NCBI RefSeq assembly: GCF_016464385.1
Contig: NZ_JADMLH010000001.1
Span: 248,001 to 312,000 of the forward strand
Origin: Nucisporomicrobium flavum
GTDB lineage: Bacteria > Actinomycetota > Actinomycetes > Mycobacteriales > Micromonosporaceae
DNA: 64,000 nt
Reading direction: 5' to 3'
Within the stretch, counting starts at the first letter, position 1, and each line of letters opens with the position of its first letter. The notes beneath the pieces are model-generated. The model was not told the origin of the DNA, searched no databases, and saw nothing but the letters and a program-made list of their open reading frames with translations. The position numbers and the translations under genes are program-made. This document shows, in pieces, positions 33,190-42,452 of this stretch.

Positions 33190-34011
33190 ATGGCGGCGGC
33201 GCGGACCGGTGTGCGAGGGCTGAGCGGTGACGACCTGCAGATGATCCGGGACGGGCTGGCGGCCGGGCGTAAACCGCGGGTGATGTTCACGGAGTCGGCG
33301 GGTCAGATCGCGGGTCAGGTGGGTCAGGTGGTGACGCTGGCCGATCCGGCGGAGTCCGACGAGTGGGTGGTGGTGCGGTTCGGCCGTGACGAGTTGCCGT
33401 TCGCGCCGGGTGATCTGCAGGTGGCGCCGAAGGGGGCGGCGGCGCGCAAGGCTGCTCCCCCTCCCCCGGCTCCTCCGGTGCGCGTGGAGCCGGAGTTTGT
33501 CATCGACAAGCCGGTGCCGGTGCCGTCGGGTGCTGCGGGTTCGCGTGCTTCCGGGGCTTCCAGCGCCGGGGCTTCGGGTGGCTCCGGGGCGGGTGTTTCC
33601 GGGGCGGGGGGCCGGTCGGGCGGGGCCGCGTCGGGTGCCGCTGGGGCACCCACGACTGCTTCTGCCAATGCGCCGGCCGCTGCTTCGGCTCCGGCTCCGG
33701 CTCCGCGGAAGGCGCCGGGTCGGGTGGCCAAGCCGAAGCCGCCGCCGGGGTTGACGGTGACGCTGGCGTACACGGACGGCGAGTGGACGGTGGCGGCGAA
33801 TCAGGGCACGAAGGCGTTGGCGAAGCCGTATGTGATCCGTCCGGCCGAGGCGATGCGGATGGTGTCGCTGGTGGACGTGCCCGGGGTGCAGGAGGCGGTC
33901 GAGCAGATCCTGGCGGCGGAGCGGGCGGAGGCTGAGCAGCAGGCGGAGCGGTTACGCGCGGAGCTGGCCGAGATCGAGGCGCGGTTGCAGGAGCTTCGGG
34001 ACGCGGGCTGA
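33190..34011 (+). CDS. DUF6319-like actinobacterial protein with Ala/Gly/Pro-rich linker
   Basis: The 273-residue protein has a conserved N-terminal domain (about 1-85) with LSGDDLQMIRDGLAAGRKPRVMFTES and EWVVVRFGRDELPFAPGDL, a 100-residue low-complexity Ala/Gly/Ser/Pro linker, a small second domain (about 180-225) with PGLTVTLAYTDGEWTVAANQG, and a C-terminal coiled coil (AAERAEAEQQAERLRAELAEIE). The N-terminal domain resembles what databases call DUF6319; my recall of that label is not certain. AAAGGGGCGATTCG precedes the ATG. Confidence 0.72.
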   Translation: MAAARTGVRGLSGDDLQMIRDGLAAGRKPRVMFTESAGQIAGQVGQVVTLADPAESDEWVVVRFGRDELPFAPGDLQVAPKGAAARKAAPPPPAPPVRVEPEFVIDKPVPVPSGAAGSRASGASSAGASGGSGAGVSGAGGRSGGAASGAAGAPTTASANAPAAASAPAPAPRKAPGRVAKPKPPPGLTVTLAYTDGEWTVAANQGTKALAKPYVIRPAEAMRMVSLVDVPGVQEAVEQILAAERAEAEQQAERLRAELAEIEARLQELRDAG

Positions 34012-34326
34012 GCTCGGAGGGCGGCCGGTGGGCGGTCGGTGGGCGGTCCGCGCTTTGCCGGCTTGCTCACCTAGCGGCGGCTTCTGCTGCGTGTCCCCTG
34101 GCCCCGATAGTTTCCCTCCGTTTCGGTCCCTTCCCGCGGTCTCTCCCCGCCGCGCTGCTCCCTGCTGGGCTGCTCCGTGCTGGGCTGATTCCTGCTGGCT
34201 CGCTTCGCGCGGGCGGGACTTGCGGGCGAGGGCTGCGGGGGACCTTGCGGGCGGGGCTTGCGGGCGTCTGCCGGGCCGGTGGCCTGCCCCCTACCGGCGG
34301 CGGTGACGTGCGATCATGGCGCCCTG
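34012..34326. other. Gene-free interval
   Basis: This 315-base stretch has low-complexity TGCTGGGCTG- and CTTGCGGGCG-type repetition at about 34150-34265 and no supportable gene or RNA. It probably contains the promoter of the acyltransferase that follows. Confidence 0.6.
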
Positions 34327-35097
34327 ATGGAAGAAGCGACGTGGCGTGTGCCGGTGGTGTGGCGGGTGCTTCTGCGCCTGTCGCGGCTGCTGGTTCCCTT
34401 GATCTGCCGGCTGCGGGTGAGTGGCCGGGTGCCGGTGGAGCTGCGGCATGGTCCGCTGATCCTGGCGGCCAATCATGTCAGCCCTGTGGACCCGGTCATC
34501 ATGACCGCGGCGTGCAGCATCGCGGGGGTGGCTCCGCGGTTCATGGCGACCGGCGGGTTGTTCGACGCGCCGATCGCGGGGGCGGCCATGCGGGCGTCCG
34601 GGCATCTGCGGGTGGATCGGCACACCGCGCAGGTGGCCGAGGCGTTGCCGAACGCGGCGGCGGCGTTGCGGGCGGGTTCGGTCATCCTCGTGTACCCGGA
34701 GGGGCGCATCGGGCTGGACCCGTGGATGTGGCCGGAGCGGGGCAAGACCGGGGTGGCGCGGATGGCGGCGTTGTCCGGTGCGCCGGTGATCCCGGTGGCG
34801 CAGTGGGGGTCGCATGCGGTGCTGCCGTACACGTCGCCGAAGGACGTGGTGCGGGCCGTGCTGAGGGCGATGGTGCACCGGCCGGTGGTGCAGGTGCGCT
34901 TCGGTGAGCCGGTGGACCTGGCCGAGCTGTCCGGTACGGCCGGGGCGCAGGCGATGCGGGCCACCGACCGGATCGTGCAGGCGATCACCGACACGCTGGC
35001 GCCGCTGCGCGAGGACGAGCCGGAGATGCCGCGGTTCGTGGACCGTACGCGGCCGGTGGACATGTCGAGGGTCCGGCGCCGGCCCCGCGTTCCCTGA
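34327..35097 (+). CDS. 1-acyl-sn-glycerol-3-phosphate acyltransferase (PlsC-like)
   Basis: A 256-residue lysophospholipid-type acyltransferase with the catalytic HX4D motif NHVSPVDP (about residues 56-63) and the acceptor-binding YPEGRIG (about 125-131), plus an N-terminal hydrophobic segment. Such enzymes make phosphatidic acid or, in actinobacteria, acylate other lipids; a role in mannosylated glycolipids is also possible. It is not in an obvious operon. Confidence 0.9.
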   Translation: MEEATWRVPVVWRVLLRLSRLLVPLICRLRVSGRVPVELRHGPLILAANHVSPVDPVIMTAACSIAGVAPRFMATGGLFDAPIAGAAMRASGHLRVDRHTAQVAEALPNAAAALRAGSVILVYPEGRIGLDPWMWPERGKTGVARMAALSGAPVIPVAQWGSHAVLPYTSPKDVVRAVLRAMVHRPVVQVRFGEPVDLAELSGTAGAQAMRATDRIVQAITDTLAPLREDEPEMPRFVDRTRPVDMSRVRRRPRVP

Positions 35098-35240
35098 GCT
35101 GCCCGGCCTCCGTCGGCCGGGACCATTGAGAGCGGCAGCCATCGCGGTCTCGCTCCAGGTCGCACAACCGGGGGTTCGGCGCTGGGACGTCGCGGGGAAT
35201 ACGGTCGCTGCCGGACCTCGTCTGTGGGCAGACTGCGCGC

Positions 35241-35891
35241 ATGTTGCTGACGATCGCCGGTTCCAGCTGCTCCGGGAAAACGACAGCGGCGCGCGCGTGT
35301 GGGTCCATGCCGCGGCTGGTCGTTCACGACTTCGACGAGATCGGGGTTCCCCGCAGCCCGGACGGGGACTGGCGGCAGCGGAGCACGGAGGTGTGGATCG
35401 AGCGGGTGCTGCGGTACCAGACCGATGGCGTCGACGTGGTGCTGACCGGACAGTCGCCGCTGGGTGAGGTGCTGGCCAGCCCGTCGGCCACCGCGCTCGA
35501 CGGGATCGCGGCGTGTCTGGTCGATGTCGATGACGAGGTACGCCTGCGCCGGCTCGACGAGCGGGACCCCGGTAAGTGGGACCGCGACGCTCAGCGGCGG
35601 TTCATCGGGTGGGCGCGGTGGAATCGGGGCCATGCCGGTGATCCGCGGCACCTGCCGGAGGCGATCCGGCCCGGGTGGCGGCGGATGAGGTGGGATCGCT
35701 GGAGCGACTGGACGCACACCGATCCGCGCTGGTCCGTACGGGTGATCGACACGACGGGCCGCGACGTCCGGGAGTCGGCCGCCGACGTCCGGGAGTGGGT
35801 GGTCGATGCTCGCTCGCGGTTCGCCCGTGGGGAGCTGCCCTTGGCGGCCGGTTGGGCGACGCGCGACAGCGGTGGGAGCAGCGGCCGGTGA
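35241..35891 (+). CDS. P-loop kinase-like ATPase
   Basis: A 216-residue P-loop protein with Walker A GSSCSGKTTAAR at the N-terminus (residues 7-18) and a following HDFDEIG that suits an acidic base, like small-molecule or adenylate-type kinases. A lid-like basic region RLDERDPGKWDRDAQRR lies at about residues 103-120. I cannot name the substrate. It is separated from the acyltransferase by 143 bases and probably has its own promoter. Confidence 0.75.
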   Translation: MLLTIAGSSCSGKTTAARACGSMPRLVVHDFDEIGVPRSPDGDWRQRSTEVWIERVLRYQTDGVDVVLTGQSPLGEVLASPSATALDGIAACLVDVDDEVRLRRLDERDPGKWDRDAQRRFIGWARWNRGHAGDPRHLPEAIRPGWRRMRWDRWSDWTHTDPRWSVRVIDTTGRDVRESAADVREWVVDARSRFARGELPLAAGWATRDSGGSSGR

Positions 35892-35930
35892 TGAGCCGGC
35901 GGGGCGGGGAGGAGAACGTGGGGAGCGGCG

Positions 35931-36752
35931 TCACAGGGTCTTGGCGAGGTGGCTGAGGACCTGGACCAGCCCGTACGCCTGCTCCAGGTCGTCCGCGGTG
36001 AAGGACACCGTCCGTGCGCCCGCCGTGCGGCTGACGCCGGGGATCAGCGTGGCCAGGTCGGCCGTTGCCGGGTTGACCAGGTCGACCTGCAGCTCCAGGG
36101 GCCCGGGCAGGTGCTGGACCGGGATCTGGTCGGCGCGGCGTACGGCCTTGGCGGCGGCGCGGTGGATCTGGTCCCGGGCTTCGTCGGGGTGCAGCGCGAT
36201 GGCGGCGCCCTGGCCGAGGGACTGCTTCACGGCGACCGTCGCCGCGGCCGGTACGAGGTCCCGCAGCTCTGCGCAGGCCGCGTCGTCGCCGGTGAGCAGG
36301 ACGACGGGCACTCCGTGGTGGCCGGCGAGGGCCGTGGTCAGGCCGATTTCGCCCAGGGAGCGGCCGTCGAGGCGTACGTCGAGGATGGCGTCGCTGACGG
36401 TGTGGGCGAGCACGGCCGGTCCTGTGCCGGCGCGGGCGTGGTAGCCGATGAGCAGGACCGCTGCGGTGTCGGTGTCCAGGCCGCCCAGCATGCCGTGCGG
36501 GCGGGGTTTGCCGCGGACCAGGCGGGCGCGGCGGTCGAGGTCCTCGGGCAGCAGGTTGCGGTACGGCCCGTGCGCGTCGGCGACGAGGACCGTGGCGGAG
36601 GGTACGGCCTCCAGCACCCCGGCGATGGCCGCGTTGACCTCGGCGGTCATCAGGGCGCGGCCACGTTCGTAGTTGTGGCCTCCGGGGTTGGTCTCGTCCG
36701 GGTGGACGATGCCGGAGATGCCTTCCATGTCGGCGGAGATCAGCACCTTCAT
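35931..36752 (-). CDS. M55-family D-aminopeptidase (DppA-like)
   Basis: M55 peptidases hydrolyse D-alanine-containing peptides and belong to a zinc-dependent decamer family. The 273-residue protein starts with the metal-ligand motif ISADMEGISG (Asp8, Glu10), then VADAHGPYRN with a ligand His near residue 60, IGYHARAG with a ligand His near 104, and conserved HTVSDAILDVRLDG. TATCCT lies eight bases before the ATG on the minus strand. It might process cell-wall D-amino-acid peptides. Confidence 0.9.
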   Translation of the reverse strand: MKVLISADMEGISGIVHPDETNPGGHNYERGRALMTAEVNAAIAGVLEAVPSATVLVADAHGPYRNLLPEDLDRRARLVRGKPRPHGMLGGLDTDTAAVLLIGYHARAGTGPAVLAHTVSDAILDVRLDGRSLGEIGLTTALAGHHGVPVVLLTGDDAACAELRDLVPAAATVAVKQSLGQGAAIALHPDEARDQIHRAAAKAVRRADQIPVQHLPGPLELQVDLVNPATADLATLIPGVSRTAGARTVSFTADDLEQAYGLVQVLSHLAKTL

Positions 36753-36864
36753 CGACGAGCAGGATACGCGAGCCGCCCCGGCGGCGGCGGCGGCGGAAGG
36801 AAGCCGGACCCGGCGATCGGCCGGTTCGGCTGACCGAACGGGCGCTCTGGGCTAAGCAGAGGGG

Positions 36865-37590
36865 ATGGACACGGATGACGCACCGGGCGGACCGCACAGC
36901 GATTCGTTGTTCGAACAGCTGCTCGACGCGGCGCCGGACGCCACCGTCGGGGTGGACCGGGCCGGTTCCATCGTGTTCGTCAACGCTCAAGCCCTCCGCC
37001 TCTTCGGGTACCGGCGTGACGAGCTGCTGGGTGAGCCGATCGAGATCCTTGTGCCGGATGACATGACCCGCGCTCACCGTGGCCTGCGCAAGAAGTACTC
37101 CGCCGCCGCGACGCACCGGGCCATAGGCAGCGGCAACCCCCTGCATGCCCGGCGCAAGGACGGCAGTGTGTTCCCGGCCGAGATCAGCCTGTCCGGGTTG
37201 CAGGCCGGCACCGGGCTGATCGTGTCCGCGGCCGTCCGCGACATCACCGACCGGCTGCACGCCGAGGCGGAGCGGGCCCGGCTGCGGGAGGAGGCGGAGC
37301 GGGCGAAGTTGCAGAACCAGTTGCAGCACGCGCAGCGCATCGAGAGCCTCGGGCAGCTTGCCGGTGGGATCGACCTGCTGCTCACCGATGTGATCATGCC
37401 GCACCTGCTCGGCACCACGCTGGCCGAGCAGGTCACCGCGCTGCACCCCGGGACCCGGGTGCTGTTCATGTCCGGCTACGCCACCCCGGTGCTCGCCGCG
37501 CGGGGGACGCTCGACCCGGCCGTCACCCTGCTGGAGAAGCCGTTCACCCGCGACGAGTTGTGCACCGCCGTGCACCAGGCCCTGCGCTGA
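36865..37590 (+). CDS. PAS-domain protein with truncated receiver domain, from an internally deleted hybrid histidine kinase
   Basis: The 241-residue protein has a PAS domain (about residues 15-130, with DATVGVDRAGSIVFVNAQA), a coiled coil, and then QHAQRIESLGQLAGG, which normally begins the dimerisation/His domain of a hybrid kinase and continues with the phosphorylated His. Here residue 166 jumps directly into IDLLLTDVIMP, the middle of a receiver domain that runs to SGYATPV and VTLLEKPFTRDEL. The His, the ATPase domain and the receiver's acidic start are all missing, but the frame stays open. Probable junction is about 37366. It might still sense and dimerise without kinase activity. Confidence 0.85.
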   Translation: MDTDDAPGGPHSDSLFEQLLDAAPDATVGVDRAGSIVFVNAQALRLFGYRRDELLGEPIEILVPDDMTRAHRGLRKKYSAAATHRAIGSGNPLHARRKDGSVFPAEISLSGLQAGTGLIVSAAVRDITDRLHAEAERARLREEAERAKLQNQLQHAQRIESLGQLAGGIDLLLTDVIMPHLLGTTLAEQVTALHPGTRVLFMSGYATPVLAARGTLDPAVTLLEKPFTRDELCTAVHQALR

Positions 37591-37591
37591 G

Positions 37592-38143
37592 CTATTCGGT
37601 GGTGCGGCGTTGCCTCAGGTAGGCCAGGACGGCTTCGCGGGTCGTCCGGACGCCGAACAGGGCGCGGGCCTCGGCGATGCGGCGGTTGGCCGTGCGCAGG
37701 GACAGAAATTCGGCCGCGGCGGCCGCCGCGATCGTGTCGCCGGCGGCCAGGCGGTCCAGCAGGGCGCGCTGTTCGGGTACGAGCTCAGCGACCGCGTCCG
37801 TGCTGTCGGCCGTGGCCGGGGCGGGTGAGCCGCCGGGCCCGAGGTGGACGGCGCCGAGCCGGCTCAGGTCGTCGACCAGCGCGCGGCCGGTCGGGCTGTC
37901 GGCGTCGCACACGGCCACGATGCCGGCTCCCCGGGCGGCGGCGAGGACCGCGAGGTGCAGGGCGTCCTGGTCGGTGACGCGCCCGTGCAGGACGAGCCGG
38001 TCGGTGCTGACGTCCCAGGTCGCGCTGGGCAGCGCGAACCCTTCCCGGACGGTCCAGCCGTCGCGGGTGAGGCGGCGCACCACGGTGTCGGCGTCGGTGG
38101 TGGAGGCGACGACGTGGCGGGGGGCGTCGGGTTGTCGGGTCAC
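37592..38143 (-). CDS. LuxR-type helix-turn-helix protein
   Basis: A 183-residue protein whose C-terminal 60 residues (LVPEQRALLDRLAAGDTIAAAAAAEFLSLRTANRRIAEARALFGV) look like a degenerate LuxR/GerE DNA-binding domain. The N-terminal part (about 1-110) is an alpha/beta domain with no recognised phosphorylation site. The GTG start overlaps the stop of the large LuxR-type ATPase, so the two form a coupled pair on the minus strand and may act together. Confidence 0.75.
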   Translation of the reverse strand: MTRQPDAPRHVVASTTDADTVVRRLTRDGWTVREGFALPSATWDVSTDRLVLHGRVTDQDALHLAVLAAARGAGIVAVCDADSPTGRALVDDLSRLGAVHLGPGGSPAPATADSTDAVAELVPEQRALLDRLAAGDTIAAAAAAEFLSLRTANRRIAEARALFGVRTTREAVLAYLRQRRTTE

Positions 38144-40608
38144 CGGCCATCCTCACGGTCGGGGAAAGCGGAGGGAACGGGAGCGCGGTCGGGGGCCGGG
38201 GCGTCCTCCAACTGGGTCATGGCGAGCGCCGCGGCTTCCGTACGGGTGCGGGCGCCGAGCTTGCGCATGCCCGCCCGGATGTGGGTGTCCACGGTCTCCG
38301 CGGAGATGCCGAGCTGCCCGGCGATGCGGCGGGTGGGCTCCCCCGCGGCGACCAGGCGCAGCACTTCGGCCTCCCGGCGGGTGAGCTGGGTGCCGGAGCG
38401 GGGGCTGCGGGTGTCGCGGTGCACGTGGTGCCGGCGCAGGCCCCGGCGGGCGCGGCCGGCGAGGACGACCAGTCCGGCGGTGTCGGCGAGCTGTTCGGCC
38501 TGCAGGAGCGCGTCGACCGCGCGGTGCGGGTCGCGGTCCTGCAGGCCGGCGGCGAGCAGGCAGCGGATCTGTTCGCGCAGGGCGGTGCCGGCCCACGCCT
38601 CGGCGGCGGCGGTGAAGCCGGTGCCGGTGGCCCAGGCGGTCAGGGTGCGGCGGGCCGCGGTGGGCAGCGCGGCGGGAACGGCGGGTCCGGGCGCGGGGGC
38701 GCCGGCGTCGTACGCGGCCCAGCGGGCGGTGATGTGGTGCAGGCCGGTGAGCAGCCCGGGCGCCTCGGTGTCCGGGGCGCGGGCGGCGCGGTCGGGCTGC
38801 CCGTCGAGCCAGGCCGCCTCGCGGGCCACCCACGCGGTCGCCGGGTGCGCGGCGTCGGCGCCGAGGCGGGCGCGGGCGGCGGCGAGCAGGCCGGTGTCGG
38901 CCTCGACCAGGGCGGTGGCGGCCAGCGCGTAGCCGCGCGCGTCGGCGGGCAGGGCGCGGTCGGTGAGGTCGGCGCTGCGGCGTACCACGTCGTCGACGGC
39001 GGGGGTGGCGCCGCGCAGCACGTCGGCCCAGTCGGCGGCGGCGAGGAAGCGGGTCTGCCAGCTGTACGCGAGGTCGCCCGCGCAGGCGTCGGCGGCGTGG
39101 CGGGCGGTGGTGGCGGCGTCGTCGAGGCGCCCGTCGGCGGCGAGGTGCTCGACGAGCAGCCAGGCGCTCCACCGGCCGGTGAGCGGGTCGGCGGTGCCGG
39201 CGGCGGCCGCGAGGGCCTGCTCCCAGCCGGGCGTACGGTGCGCGGCGCGCACGGCGGCGAGGGCGGCCGCGACCCCGGGGGCCGGTACGGGATGCCGCGC
39301 AGCGATCTTGTCGGCGGTGTCGAGGGCGCCGGTGGGGTCGGTGGCGAGGTCGGCCAGCAGCAGGATGCGGTCGCGGGCGGCCACCACGGTCGCCGAGGCG
39401 GCGTCGGGCACCGGGCGGACGCAGTCGCGGGCCGCCACCGGGTCGCCGCCCTGCAGCAGGGCCTCCCCGCGCAGCACGTCGGCCTCGACGCCGAGCGGCC
39501 GGGCGGTGGTGAGCACCCGGGCAGCGGCGTGCGGGCGCCCGGCGGACAGCAGCGCGTCGGCGGCGGCGAGGCGTACCCGCGGGTCGACCGTGACGCCGGG
39601 CAGCTCGCAGGCGAACAGCAGCAGGTCGGCACGGTCGCCGCCGCCGGCCCGGTCGGCCGCGGCGAGGGCCCTGCGGTACGCGCCCGGATGGTCCCCGGCG
39701 GCGGCGAGGTGCCGGGCGGCCTCCGCGTCGGGAGTCAGCGCGGCGAGCGCCTGGTGCAGCTCGGTGCGGGCGTCGCCGTCGAGCAGCCCGGCCGCGGTCT
39801 CGGCCAGGTACGCCGACACGGGCACGATGCCGTCGCCGGCCTGCTCGACGAGCCCGGCCTCGTGCAGCACGGCCGCGCCCGGGCCCAGCATCGCCGCGAG
39901 GGCGGGGCGCCCGAGCAGGCCCAGCGCGGCGAGCGCGGTGCGGGCGGGGCGGGGCAGGTCGGCCAGGGCGGTGGCGATCGCGTACGCCACCTGGTCGATG
40001 CCGGTGTCGGCGGCGCCGCGCCCCCCGGCGGCGTGCCGGGCCAGCGCGGTGACCGCCAGGGGGTTGCCGCCGGCGCGGGCCAGTACCGCCGCGAGCGCGT
40101 CGTCGCCGAGGTGCGGTGCGGTGCGCCGGGCCAGCGCCGCCGCGTCGGCCGGGCTCAGCGGCGGCACGTCGAGCCAGGCGGTGGCGGCGGCGCGCAGGGC
40201 GGCGACCGTGTCGGCGCTCAGCCGGTGCGGGGTACGCAACGCCACGACGACGCGTACGTGGGCGGCCAGGTGCGGCAGAGCGGCCAGGGTGGCGGGGTCG
40301 GCGTACTGCAGGTCGTCGAGGACGAGCAGCCCGCCGCGTACCCGGGAGCGCACCGCCTCGGCCAGCAGCGGGACGTCGTGCACGGGCAGGCGAGCCCGCA
40401 CCGCCCGCGACAGGGCGAGGGCGGGCACGGCGGCGAGCATGGCCAGGCCACCGCCGGCGTACGCGGTGCCACCCGCGGCGGCGGCGACGCGGCGCAGCAG
40501 CGTGGTGCGGCCCGAGCCGGGGGCGCCGGTGAGCACGACGAGGCCGGGGCGGCGCAGATGCGCGGCCGCGAGCCCGGCCAGGTCGTGCGATGCCACGCGC
40601 GCCCCCAT
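38140..40608 (-). CDS. Large ATP-binding LuxR-family (LAL) regulator
   Basis: An 822-residue LAL-type regulator. A P-loop, TGAPGSGRTTLLRR, is at about residues 24-37; the B strand LLVLDDLQYADP is near residue 95; the long middle (about 250-700) consists of helical repeats; and the C-terminus has a LuxR/GerE domain LTRREAEVLRLVAAGEPTRRIAGQLGISAETVDTHI at about 735-775. Such regulators often control secondary metabolism or sugar use. The ATG at 40608 precedes the P-loop by the usual distance. It overlaps the next gene (37592-38143). Confidence 0.9.
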   Translation of the reverse strand: MGARVASHDLAGLAAAHLRRPGLVVLTGAPGSGRTTLLRRVAAAAGGTAYAGGGLAMLAAVPALALSRAVRARLPVHDVPLLAEAVRSRVRGGLLVLDDLQYADPATLAALPHLAAHVRVVVALRTPHRLSADTVAALRAAATAWLDVPPLSPADAAALARRTAPHLGDDALAAVLARAGGNPLAVTALARHAAGGRGAADTGIDQVAYAIATALADLPRPARTALAALGLLGRPALAAMLGPGAAVLHEAGLVEQAGDGIVPVSAYLAETAAGLLDGDARTELHQALAALTPDAEAARHLAAAGDHPGAYRRALAAADRAGGGDRADLLLFACELPGVTVDPRVRLAAADALLSAGRPHAAARVLTTARPLGVEADVLRGEALLQGGDPVAARDCVRPVPDAASATVVAARDRILLLADLATDPTGALDTADKIAARHPVPAPGVAAALAAVRAAHRTPGWEQALAAAAGTADPLTGRWSAWLLVEHLAADGRLDDAATTARHAADACAGDLAYSWQTRFLAAADWADVLRGATPAVDDVVRRSADLTDRALPADARGYALAATALVEADTGLLAAARARLGADAAHPATAWVAREAAWLDGQPDRAARAPDTEAPGLLTGLHHITARWAAYDAGAPAPGPAVPAALPTAARRTLTAWATGTGFTAAAEAWAGTALREQIRCLLAAGLQDRDPHRAVDALLQAEQLADTAGLVVLAGRARRGLRRHHVHRDTRSPRSGTQLTRREAEVLRLVAAGEPTRRIAGQLGISAETVDTHIRAGMRKLGARTRTEAAALAMTQLEDAPAPDRAPVPSAFPDREDGR

Positions 40609-40793
40609 CCCGCTGCGCCCCCTGCAGCGTTGCCTTGGCACGAACACGGGATCCGCCCGTGCCCGTCCCCTCGTAGTCTGTGCTGCGGCAGGCGATCCCG
40701 CCCTGCCCGGGTACGGGAAGGGCAACCACCTTTGTCTGCGATGACGGCCGCGGTCAGCACATTCTCCCTGACTGTGTGCTCGGCTGACGAGTC

Positions 40794-42452
40794 ATGACCG
40801 TCGGCCCGCTGTCCGCACGCATGGCAACGCTGTGTGACGAAATCGTCGCCCGGGTCGGCCCGGAGGTCGCCGGCCAGGTGGAACACGTCCGGGAGCGGCT
40901 CGCGGAGCCGTTACGCATCGCGATCGCGGGACGGTTGAAAGCCGGAAAGTCGACACTCGTCAACGCGCTGATCGGCCGCCGGGTCGCGCCCACGGCCGCC
41001 GGGGAGTGCACCCGGGTGGTCACCCGGTTCCGCTACGGCACCGCCGACCGGGTCGACGTGGTGTGCCGCGACGGTGAGCGCCGCAGCCTGCCGCTGGGCG
41101 ACGACGGCATGCTTCCGCAGCGCCTGGGGGTGCCCGCAGGCCGGGTGGCGTACCTGGACGTGTCGCTGACCAGTGAGAAGCTGCGCGGGCTGACCGTGGT
41201 GGACACCCCGGGCCTCGCCTCCACCGACACCGGCCTGTCCGCCCGGGCCGCCGCCGAACTCAGTGAGGCGGGGCACCGGCCGGACACGACCGCACCGTTC
41301 GACGCCGCGATCGACGCCGACTCCGCCTCCGAGGTCGCCGCCGCGGAGGCCGTCGCGTACGTGTTCACCCAGGCCGTCCGCGCCGACGACGTCCAGGCGC
41401 TGGAGGCGTTCCGGTCGGCGTCGGCGCGGCTGGCCTCGAGCCCGATCAACGCGCTGGGCGTGTTCGGCAAGGTCGACACGCTCGTCGGCGGGGCCGCGGA
41501 CCCGTGGCCGGTCGCCGGTCCTCTGGCCGAGCAACAGGCGGCGCTGCTGGCCCGTACGGTGTCCGAGGTCATCCCGGTGGTGGGCCTGCTCGCCGAGACC
41601 GGTGAGGCGGGGCGGCTCACGGCCGCCGACTGCGCCGCCCTGCGGCAGCTGACCACCATCCCGGTCGACCAGCTGCGGGTGCTGCTGGCCTCCGTCGACC
41701 TGTTCCGCACCCGGCCCGCCCCGGTGGAGCCCGCCCGGCGTGAACGGCTGCTGGAGCTGCTCGACCTGTACGGCATCGGCTTCTGCCTGGCGCAGCTGGC
41801 CGCCGACCCGTCGCTGGGCAGCGGCGAGCTGGTGCGCCGGCTGGTGCAGGCCTCCGGATTCCCCCGGTTGCAGCGCACGCTCGAGCAGACCCTGCGGTGG
41901 CGCGCCGACGCGATCAAGGCGGGATGGGCGCTCGCCCGGCTGGAACGCATCGCCGGGCACACCGGTGACCTGCGCGACCGCGAGACGCTGCGGGCGGCCA
42001 CCGAGCGGCTGCTGCGCGAGCCCGCGTACCACCGGCTGCGGCTGCTGGAGGTCGCGCAGCGCGTCGCCACCGGTGCCGTGCCGCTGCCGGTGGCGTGGGA
42101 GCGGGAGCTGACCCGGCTGGCGACCTCCGACGACGCCCGGTGGATCCTGCGGCTGCCGCACGCCGGGCCGGACGAGCTGGCCGCGGCCGCGGTGGAGGCG
42201 GCGGGCCGCTGGCGGGTGTACGCGGTCGCCGGCGCGGCCCCGGCCCAGTCGCGGGTCGCGCAGGTCGCCCACCGCGGCTTCCACCTGCTCGCCCAGGCGA
42301 TCCGCGCCCAGGCCGCAGGAGGAGAAGCCGCGCCCGAGACCCGCGCCCGGGCCGCAGGAGGAGAAGCCGCGGCCGAGACCCGGGCCCGGACGCAAGCGGC
42401 GCAGCCCGGCAGCGACGACGAGACCCGGGTGCAGACGGAGGCCGGACGATGA
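40794..42452 (+). CDS. Dynamin-like GTPase, first of a tandem pair
   Basis: A 552-residue bacterial dynamin-family protein. The GTPase domain has the P-loop GRLKAGKSTLVNALIG (about residues 46-61), switch-II DTPGLASTD (about 138-146) and a probable specificity motif near GVFGKVDTL. The C-terminal half is helical, consistent with the bundle that drives assembly, and the last 60 residues contain two AAGGEAAXETRAR repeats. Streptomyces DynA and DynB pair to stabilise sporulation septa, so a septal membrane role is plausible. Its stop overlaps the second GTPase start (ATGA). Confidence 0.88.
   Translation: MTVGPLSARMATLCDEIVARVGPEVAGQVEHVRERLAEPLRIAIAGRLKAGKSTLVNALIGRRVAPTAAGECTRVVTRFRYGTADRVDVVCRDGERRSLPLGDDGMLPQRLGVPAGRVAYLDVSLTSEKLRGLTVVDTPGLASTDTGLSARAAAELSEAGHRPDTTAPFDAAIDADSASEVAAAEAVAYVFTQAVRADDVQALEAFRSASARLASSPINALGVFGKVDTLVGGAADPWPVAGPLAEQQAALLARTVSEVIPVVGLLAETGEAGRLTAADCAALRQLTTIPVDQLRVLLASVDLFRTRPAPVEPARRERLLELLDLYGIGFCLAQLAADPSLGSGELVRRLVQASGFPRLQRTLEQTLRWRADAIKAGWALARLERIAGHTGDLRDRETLRAATERLLREPAYHRLRLLEVAQRVATGAVPLPVAWERELTRLATSDDARWILRLPHAGPDELAAAAVEAAGRWRVYAVAGAAPAQSRVAQVAHRGFHLLAQAIRAQAAGGEAAPETRARAAGGEAAAETRARTQAAQPGSDDETRVQTEAGR

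Noticed and set aside
40741-40797. 18-codon upstream frame overlapping the first dynamin start
   Set aside because: It ends in the ATGA overlap but has no ribosome-binding site or promoter; too weak to report as a leader peptide.
38281-40797. Long plus-strand open frames opposite the LAL regulator
   Set aside because: They are shadows of the regulator: composition is low-complexity and no domain is visible.
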